From Hydractinia symbiolongicarpus (taxonomy: Eukaryota > Cnidaria > Hydrozoa > Anthoathecata > Hydractiniidae), in NCBI RefSeq assembly GCF_029227915.1, contig NC_079875.1:16733001-16797000 (forward strand): 64,000 nt of DNA, given 5' to 3'. The position numbers were made by a program, and so were the translations under genes. Within the stretch, counting starts at the first letter, position 1. Each line of letters starts with the position of its first letter. Below are positions 57,250-64,000 of this stretch, one piece after another. The notes below the pieces were generated by a model. That model made no database searches and was not told the origin of the DNA. It saw only the letters and a program-made list of their open reading frames with translations.

Positions 57250-58075
57250 CAATACATCATTTTTTGCGAGTGTCCTGGTGAAATTAAATGTTTTTGTAAT
57301 TCTGGTGTTAAAATCAATAAATTTGATGAAAGTATTTGTGTAATTTATAAAATCTCCTTGGTAAAATTACATGTCCTGTTGATTCTAATTGGCGAATGGC
57401 ATCGTTATTATGGTGCTGGTGAAATCAAACGTTCTGGCAAAATTAGTTGACATTTTTAATCAAAACAGGAAGGTTACACCTTTAATTAGCTAAGTGTATT
57501 AGAGTGGTCAAGACTACAGAAGTGGTACCAGACTCAACACCTGCAAGAGAAGGCAAAATACTGAAACGGCTGCAACAAGGATTAATTAGAAATTGTTTAA
57601 ATTAGACCTTCAGCAAAATGTCTGAGTGCTATGATGTGTGCCCGTTCAAAATTATTTCGTACTACACTTCTACATTCTTGACCACCGAAAGTAGAACTAT
57701 GCCAATTACCATGTTGTATAATTCAGAAACTGCTTTGGTGGTCCGTACTAGTTTGCATTGGCCGAGTACAGACCGAACTTGTTACATTGTTGTATGTAAA
57801 CGTGTACTAAAACTATCAATTCGAACGCCAGAAATACCACAAAATTTTATTTCATTAGGTTGTGGTTACTCGATACAACAACTCCACCATTAGAATAACC
57901 AGAAGCATTGGTTCAAACACCAGAATTACCGGAACATTCGATTTCATTAGAAGGTTCACCAGAAACATCGGTTCCAACACTAAAATCATCAGAACATGTG
58001 ATTTCATCTTAACCATGAATTTCGACGCCAGAATCACCAAAACATTTCATTTCACCAGGACATTTGCCAAAAAGT
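57250..58075. repeat. Inverted pair of diverged minisatellites
   Basis: GGTGAAATYAAATGTTYTGG and TGATTCTGGTGTT-like words are iterated at 57270-57440. Their reverse complements (ACCAGAATTACCGGAACATT, GATTTCATTAGAAGG) are iterated at 57890-58070. The two arrays are roughly mirror images with about 450 bp between. The open frames over the right array (57855-58077) are by-products of the repeat. Confidence 0.5.
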
Positions 58076-58079
58076 AGCT

Positions 58080-58375
58080 TTATTTCAAAATGAGCCTATT
58101 TTATTACAAAAAGGTTCTTTTTATTTATCACAAAAAGGGTCTCATTACAAAACAAGTTGATAATTTATTACAAAACGCGTCGGCTTTTTGTATTTCAAAA
58201 TGAGTCGTTTTTATTACATAACGCGGCACAACAGCGTTGGAGAAAGTTGGACATCGAACGCCTGATTTCCGTACCTATGTCTACAAAAGGTATTAAGTAG
58301 TATGAATTAGGCAAGAAAAACAGGTCTAATTTTTCTGCTTCTTTTTATTACAAAACGAGTTGCTGACAAGCAAGA
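58080..58375. repeat. Degenerate TTATTACAAAAYGNGTC array
   Basis: Variants of TTTATTACAAAACGAGTC or TTTCAAAATGAGYC recur about eight times. Such iterated words resemble subterminal arrays of the other non-autonomous DNA elements here, but no terminal repeats were found. Confidence 0.5.
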
Positions 58376-58379
58376 AGAC

Positions 58380-60440
58380 AATAAATTTTTGCAAGCACAA
58401 GCTAAGAATTCGTCCCTAAAAGGGCTTTACTAGTGATCGGTCCGCCTGCACCATATAAAGGGCGGTAATAAAAAATGATATGTACAACAGAGGAAAATTT
58501 ATGTATATGTATACTGAACACAATATCGTTTACAGGGCTGTATGGAGATGTAAAAAAAGAGTTATGCTTGTTTTTAATTGTGATTAAGATAATAAATAAA
58601 CTAAACATCCCTAATCTTCATTTTATTAGTGGCTGTCTGGTTTGTCGCAGTTTCATTAAAAGAACCATAACATACAACGATCTTCGATGACTTCTATATC
58701 AGTCTTTCTTTTTCAGATTGTCGAGATCTGTTTTGAATTAGGATACAATCTTTATTCTGTTATTTGATGTTAACTGCCGGTTTGCATGTTCTGTCAGAAG
58801 GTTAATTCTTTAACTATCTGTGTGTCGGTAGTAATAGGAATCAAAACATTAAGACGCACTTGCGATTCTACTCTCATTTCAGTTTTTATTCACCGAATCT
58901 TAATTTCATAGAGAAGGTTCACATGCAGCACAATTTTTTCACAAAAATTGACTTGCAAAAGCAAAATAGAAACTTTGTAGGGCTTCCTATTTTAAAGAAC
59001 TTTATTTACACTGTCATCGCATTATTACACAAAAAGTTGATTTTTAGTATATTCTTTTCTGTATTTTAGGATTTATCTTATCGAGCATATTATCGGTACC
59101 ACAGAAGCAGGGACCAGGTCCAGAGCGTCAAATTTAGTGGCGCGCCGTCTTGAGGGCAGGGACCACGAGGGCTTCTACTGGCGGAAGTGAACTGGGCACC
59201 ATGCACGTGAAGAGAAGGCAAATTCCTTTAAATTTACTCCCCTGTGTGTTAGTGATCGACATCACTCACTTTGCAATCTTATTTATTTTTTATTTTTTTT
59301 TTATTATAATTCCAATTTTCTCAGTATTCAGTTCAAGTCACTGATATGCTACTATCAATATGCTCCAGATAATAATGGTTGTAGTGTCTATGCACAACAT
59401 TTGTAATTTCCTGTTAAAAATCAAGTAATAGGCTTAATTTAAAAAACAAAACTGACTATTTTGAGGTGTTGTGTAAGCTCCCGAATGAAATATAATTTTT
59501 TTATTTCAATTAGTACACTACCCTAAGAGTACAAGCAAACACTTGAACTTAATCCTTCGATATAAAAAAATCCAACATGCAACAAAAAGCGGAGCAGTTA
59601 AGCCTGTAAAAAACGTAACATTAATACTTTTTTTCTTCTTCTTTCTGTATGATTACTGCTCGTCAGCTTTATTCCCAGCAAGGTATTCATTTTTCAGCTT
59701 TTTATGATCTATAATGAGATAAACTGTGTCACTATAGAAGCATGTTTCGGGGACAAAAATCTTCTCCATCCTTCCCTTTTCCAAAAGTGACAAAGGAGAC
59801 CTCGTTTTCCCATAAAACGTGGCGCAAAAGTTTAGTTATTGGAAGAAAAAGGGGATGAAAGGTTTGATGACATCATTCCAAGTCAATGACACCCTAACAC
59901 AAGATGGTAGCCATTGTCCTTGGTTTGATATATCTTCTGCATATAAGGCAGATAATAAATGCCAAAAAAAGCTAAGGTCCCGAATAACGAATAAAAACCT
60001 TAGATAGCTAAAGTCGCGTACGCCAAATTCGTATATATATACATGTATATACATGTGTGCAACTTTTTTAAAATCATATTTCAAAAACTTTATTTCCTTT
60101 ATCAAGATGAAAAATGTTACAGTTTCAAACTGTCTAATACAGTTTCTACTAATTGCGATGCATGAGAAATGCCACATGGGAGATTCACAAACATTACAGC
60201 AAAAATAAAAAAACACCGGAAAGGGCACGAGGGGAAAAGACTGTATTTAAACTATACGTACGTATATATACCTCATTAAGCACCGTATGATGCTATGAAC
60301 ACACTCAAAATAAAATAAAAAACATCATGCATACATGCAGAAAAATAGATGAGTACATATCTTTTTTCTTACGACTATAAAAAGACGAAAGACGAACGTA
60401 GAAAAATGAGCTCAAGTTTGCGAACACCGTTGTTTTTTTA
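58380..60440. other. No gene seen
   Basis: AT-rich sequence. A small palindromic TATATACATGTATATACATG block lies at 60035-60055. No recognisable exons. Confidence 0.35.
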
Positions 60441-60444
60441 ACTA

Positions 60445-60931
60445 CAGTTGAGTCTCTCTAATCCGAATCTCAAGGGGGGGGGGGTAACTTTTTATTCCGA
60501 TTACAGAGAGATTCGGATTACCATTCGGGATATCCAGGGAGAGAAATCGAACATTTTTGAAAAAAAAAATTTAAAAAAGTAAGGTGGGAAATAAAAACGA
60601 ATAAGTAAGTTTGAACAAAAAAAAAGAACTCATTGACTTGCCATTTCTCGCATTAAAACATTCGAATTCGACAGAGATTCAAATTACAAAAAACAAAAGC
60701 ATTCGAAAGTGTTAATGATATATTTACACTTAAAAATTCGGATTATAGAGAGAATTTAGCCGAAGGGACCTGAAAATTAGTTCGGATTATAGCGGTTTTC
60801 GGATTACAGAGATTCGGATAGTAGAAAGTAAATTATGAGAGTTTCTTAAGGAAAATTGACGGTGACTTTCAATTTGTTCGGATTATGGAAAGATTCGGAT
60901 AATAGAGATTCGGATTGGAAAGAGTCAACTG
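60445..60931. mobile_element. pogo-type non-autonomous element, 487 bp, TA duplication
   Basis: CAGTTGAGTCTCTCTAATCC at the left and CAGTTGACTCTTTCCAATCC (reverse complement of the right end) are inverted repeats. TA lies on both sides (60443-60444; 60932-60933). Iterated ATTCGGATTAYAGAGA words flank a G13 run (60473-60485). Near the right end GAGAGTTTCTTAAGGAAA… is nearly identical to 35320-35340 in the split pogo-like element, so the two belong to one family. Confidence 0.8.
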
Positions 60932-60934
60932 TAA

Positions 60935-61850
60935 ATGTAACGTAAAAATCAATAAAATTTTTTGATTTATTCGTTTTTTAAAAAGAGTTTTAGCCTGTTG
61001 AACCTCGTTGTAAGCAAATACAAATCTAGTTTAAAATTTCAGATCACAAAAAAAAAATAACAAACGACTGTTGTAGCTTAGTGAAACTGGCGAAACCAAC
61101 TGAATATAAAATAATAATTGATTTATTTGTAAAAATAATTTAAACTAAAAAAGGTTTTTGCACCTTTTTGTACCGTTCAACAGGGTAGTTCTGTTATCAA
61201 CAACCAAAAACTAATAATTCACGTACTGCTACACTAGACTGATACCCTTTCGTGCTTCACTAGTCTCGATAGTAAAAACGGCGACAAAAAAGAAGCCCAT
61301 TTTGAAGTTCTACCGGCTAAAGCCGTGGATCAGACTTAAATACTAACACTTTTTTATAATGGAGTAACTTAAACAACATTAGATTTTGGGAGATTTTTAG
61401 TATTACTGAATTCCCCAGATGATTTTTAAACACAAACAATAAACAATCTGTCTTACTTTCTTCTGAAATTCGATGTGTACAAAAAATAGAACAATACCAA
61501 CAAACATCAATATAATAACTATTGACAAAAAAAAATGACTAGTTCTTCTGGTACATAAATTGAGACGAACAGAGAAGCAAGAAATATTTGCTACACTGTC
61601 GTTATATTTAAACAGCGTATCATTAACTGTATAAATAGGATCAACCCACGTTAAACAGGGACCTGAAATAATATCCTAAGGAAGAACTAACAAAATAACT
61701 CAAAATATAAAAGAATAATTATCTGGAATCAAATATCACCTCGCGCTCATCCAAATTATTCTGTTGGAATGTTTTTAATATATATTGCCAAATTGTTACT
61801 TTTCTTCATACAGAATCAATATTACCTGTCTGGTCAGTGCGTTTAAACAC
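60935..61850. other. No gene seen
   Basis: AT-rich spacer. CTACCGGCTAAAGCCGTGG at 61310 may be a family H fragment. Confidence 0.35.
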
Positions 61851-62105
61851 TGCTTCATTTCATTATGACGTCTTGGTCAAAATAAGGTGTAGAGCGGCTT
61901 GTGGAACAGAAGTGTAGAACTATTATCTCCGGCTGAATGATTTATAGTTATTAAAACAAAGGCGAAATTTTGTTGAGGCACTACCCACATATTGTATGTC
62001 ACATACCTTGCACTCCACTAAATAAACAACATTTTCTGAGTTACAGTTCAGTTTACCACCTTTGGTCAAAAACTTGTCGCTACCTTTTTTATTAGATGAG
62101 ACCAA
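61850..62105 (-). pseudogene. GIY-YIG endonuclease fragment of a Penelope-like retroelement
   Basis: Minus-strand frame: GSDKFLTKGGKLNCNSENVV, then YLVECKVCDIQYVGSASTKF and RLCFNNYKS, followed by a stop and then, in another frame, more homologous-looking sequence (HF….YFDQDVIM). The pattern [VY]YLv.C..C..qYVGs…..R..N.yK is the retroelement-associated GIY-YIG domain; here the second tyrosine motif reads QYVG. It is decayed by stops and frame shifts. Confidence 0.6.
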
Positions 62106-63060
62106 AATCCAACCAACCAGCTCGATTCTTTGTTACTGCGAAGACCCACAAACTCCAAAACCATATGATATTATTGTGAAAGATTTAAAATTAAGACCGA
62201 TTATTAACAAAGCAGGTACAGCAGTGTATCAAACATTAAAAAAATCTCGACATATTTGTTATTGAAGATTTGTTCACAAGCATTTCTTTGGAGGAAACAA
62301 TAAATTACATATGTCACGAGATATACGTCAAGGAAATATTGAATCCAGTATGCAGAGAAAGTATATTTAGGAAATAACTGATCAATTTATGTTTTGTTAT
62401 GTTTTCACTCCACCCATTATTGTCCCATAGGTAGACCTATCTCAGTGAATTTTTCTAGCATATAAACAAAACCGAACATAAAATCGCAACTCTTTCCAAC
62501 CCAGATTATATTTGCTCTAAACGTAAAGAAAAAAGGAGAAGATGTATTATCCAATGCTCTAAATAGTTATCATTCCATAATAAAGCTGACAGTCAAAGTT
62601 AATCCATCGAAATTCTTGGACACATATGATATTCGTAAAAATAACGATTTAAAACCGAAGTTCACCACAAAGAGAATAAATGACCCCAAGGAGGTCTTCT
62701 GCTGTACCTAAGAGGTACAAAAATAAATTATATTTTAAGTGATCTTCAGCAGGCATTTTGAAAAGGAATTAATTTATATAAAAAGAAGATATAAGAAGTT
62801 TTATAGATTCATATAAGAGAGATGACGTAATGGTTTCAGATTTGTTATTTGATGATAGACAGAAAGGTGTGTTTTACCATTCCATATTGCTTGAAAAATG
62901 AATCAGACGTTAAAAAATTTATTTATAAATTGAATGAGTTTTCAAGAAATCAGTTTATATTCTTTGTCTTATGGACAACTAGAAGTATCAGGTCACTTTT
63001 TCCTTCGAAGGATAAAAACAAATTTACGAGGGAGGTTGAGTCTATTACAACAATGGGAAA
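62094..63060 (+). pseudogene. Penelope-like reverse transcriptase remnant
   Basis: Scattered over all plus frames but in the right order: KDLKLRPIINKAGTAVYQTL, EDLFTSISLEETINYICHEI then YVKEILNPVCRESIFRK, later VNPSKFLDT, then DDRQ…VCFTIPYCLKNESDVKKF and FFVLWTTRSIRSLFPSKDKN. These correspond to successive conserved blocks of Penelope-like reverse transcriptases (…RPI…, the SLFT..p..ETI..I segment, …NPTKFLDT…, the C.KNE and SLFP.KDK linker before GIY-YIG). The YxDD box is missing and there are many stops. A dead copy. Confidence 0.65.
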
Positions 63061-63064
63061 TCAG

Positions 63065-64000
63065 GGAGTTACCATTAACTTGCATTTAGGCTATTGGGTC
63101 CTCTCTTTGCAGTCCTACGTCCTGGGCTATTGTATTTGGTTTTTGTCTCCTGGGTCCTGCTCCAAGTCCAGCGTTCTGTGTTTTTCTTTAGGATACTTAG
63201 TTCTATCATTTTGTTCCTTCCAATCTAGAACTCATCCAGAATCCATCCCCCGCCTCCAGAACTTAGACTTTTTACATCAACTCTGTCCTGATGAAAACAA
63301 AGAACGAGATTGGGGACGAGCTTGCCCTACGTTCTAGTTTTTGATGTGGCATTTTAAACGCGTTTCTTGTGTGACTCTTAATGTTAATTTCTTCTTTTAT
63401 GTTGATAAAACAATCATTTTAAAAACTTATCATGCTAATTATTTTAATATATTATTAACACCAGAGAGTAATTAAGAAAACAGAAAGCTCGGATTATTAC
63501 TCTTAGTGATAGAAAAACGGTTGCCATGCAGTTACCATAGAGATTTGTTTTGTGTATTCATAATGGCAGCGTTATTGAACTGAAGTCGCGTGGACATACG
63601 ATCTTTATTAAATATTTGCGTTACAGTTTCTTTTTTTTAAAAAAAATATTACAGTCAGCTGATAGACGAATGTGAATTTATTATGGTTAACTATTTCAAG
63701 TTTGGAATATAAAGTTTTTTATATCTATTTCCGATACATGGAAGTAAATGTTTTAGTAAGTTTAAATACATGAATAAGAGAAGAAGAAATTCTTGTGAAG
63801 GTTGGTGTTGTATCTTTTATTATCAAAACAATATCTTTGTTAGGACAAGGAGGTTTAAACCTTCTTGGTTTAGATTTAAATTTTCAGGTATATCCATGAA
63901 TGTTTTACAAACAGATTGTTGTTGTTTCTCAAATTTTGAATCCTGTTATGTTATTACTTCCTCTGTTTGTTTATTTTCATTTATTTGCTTGTTTGTTTTA
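63065..64000. other. C/T-rich GTCCTGGG minisatellite-like block, then AT-rich sequence
   Basis: From 63095 to 63260 the words GTCCTGGG and TCCTGGGTCC recur irregularly, opening a long but unlikely frame. After 63340 there is only AT-rich sequence with poly-T/A runs. No gene recognised. Confidence 0.35.

Noticed and set aside
63100-63337. C-terminal half of a 162-codon frame after the RT remnant
   Set aside because: Made of irregular GTCCTGGG words; composition not protein-like. Only the first part matches the RT linker.

Overview
This is AT-rich animal DNA with short exons, GT..AG introns, tRNA-derived SINEs, MITEs and several decayed transposons. The repeat types, the tandem thyroglobulin type-1 exons and the lectin/TSP1 and TIR/TPR genes suggest a cnidarian, probably a medusozoan or hydrozoan. 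That assignment is inference from gene and repeat style; no species marker was seen. I found no bacterial genes, rRNA, CRISPR array or functional tRNA.

Layout. (1) 2.7-8.4 kb, plus strand: a membrane protein assembled from phase-matched exons: signal peptide, SUEL-type lectin module, thrombospondin type-1 repeat, Ser/Thr-rich stalk and transmembrane helix. A long TCAT microsatellite follows directly in the next intron. (2) 12.3-14.0 kb, minus: two exons of an apparent TIR plus TPR (innate-immunity type) gene, with an apparent frame break in an A8 run. (3) 17.9-24.7 kb, minus: a secreted protein with ten tandem thyroglobulin type-1 (TY) exons, all phase 1-1, made by two nested rounds of segmental duplication. 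Two domains have lost a conserved cysteine. A TATA box and a 5'UTR intron are visible. (4) 31.3-35.4 kb: a hAT-like transposon with an almost intact, intron-containing transposase, nested inside an older pogo/Tigger-like element that keeps a broken HTH remnant. (5) 39.6-55.5 kb, plus: a DAPK-family Ca2+/calmodulin-type protein kinase in nine small exons, followed by two very large disordered exons. Both are in a compatible phase and may be alternative C-terminal tails. (6) 61.8-63.1 kb: degenerate Penelope-like retroelement pieces, with GIY-YIG and reverse transcriptase on opposite strands, head to head.

The space between genes is filled by repeats. They include two tRNA-derived SINE families (three and two copies), two Harbinger-type elements with 3-bp target duplications, several pogo-type non-autonomous elements with TA duplications and iterated TTCGAATTA-like words, and a short hairpin-bearing family (about a dozen copies) that carries GTCC/CAGA microsatellites. 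The secreted TY protein, the lectin/TSP1 receptor and the TIR/TPR gene would all suit surface recognition, protease control or defence, but nothing in the sequence shows that they act together.
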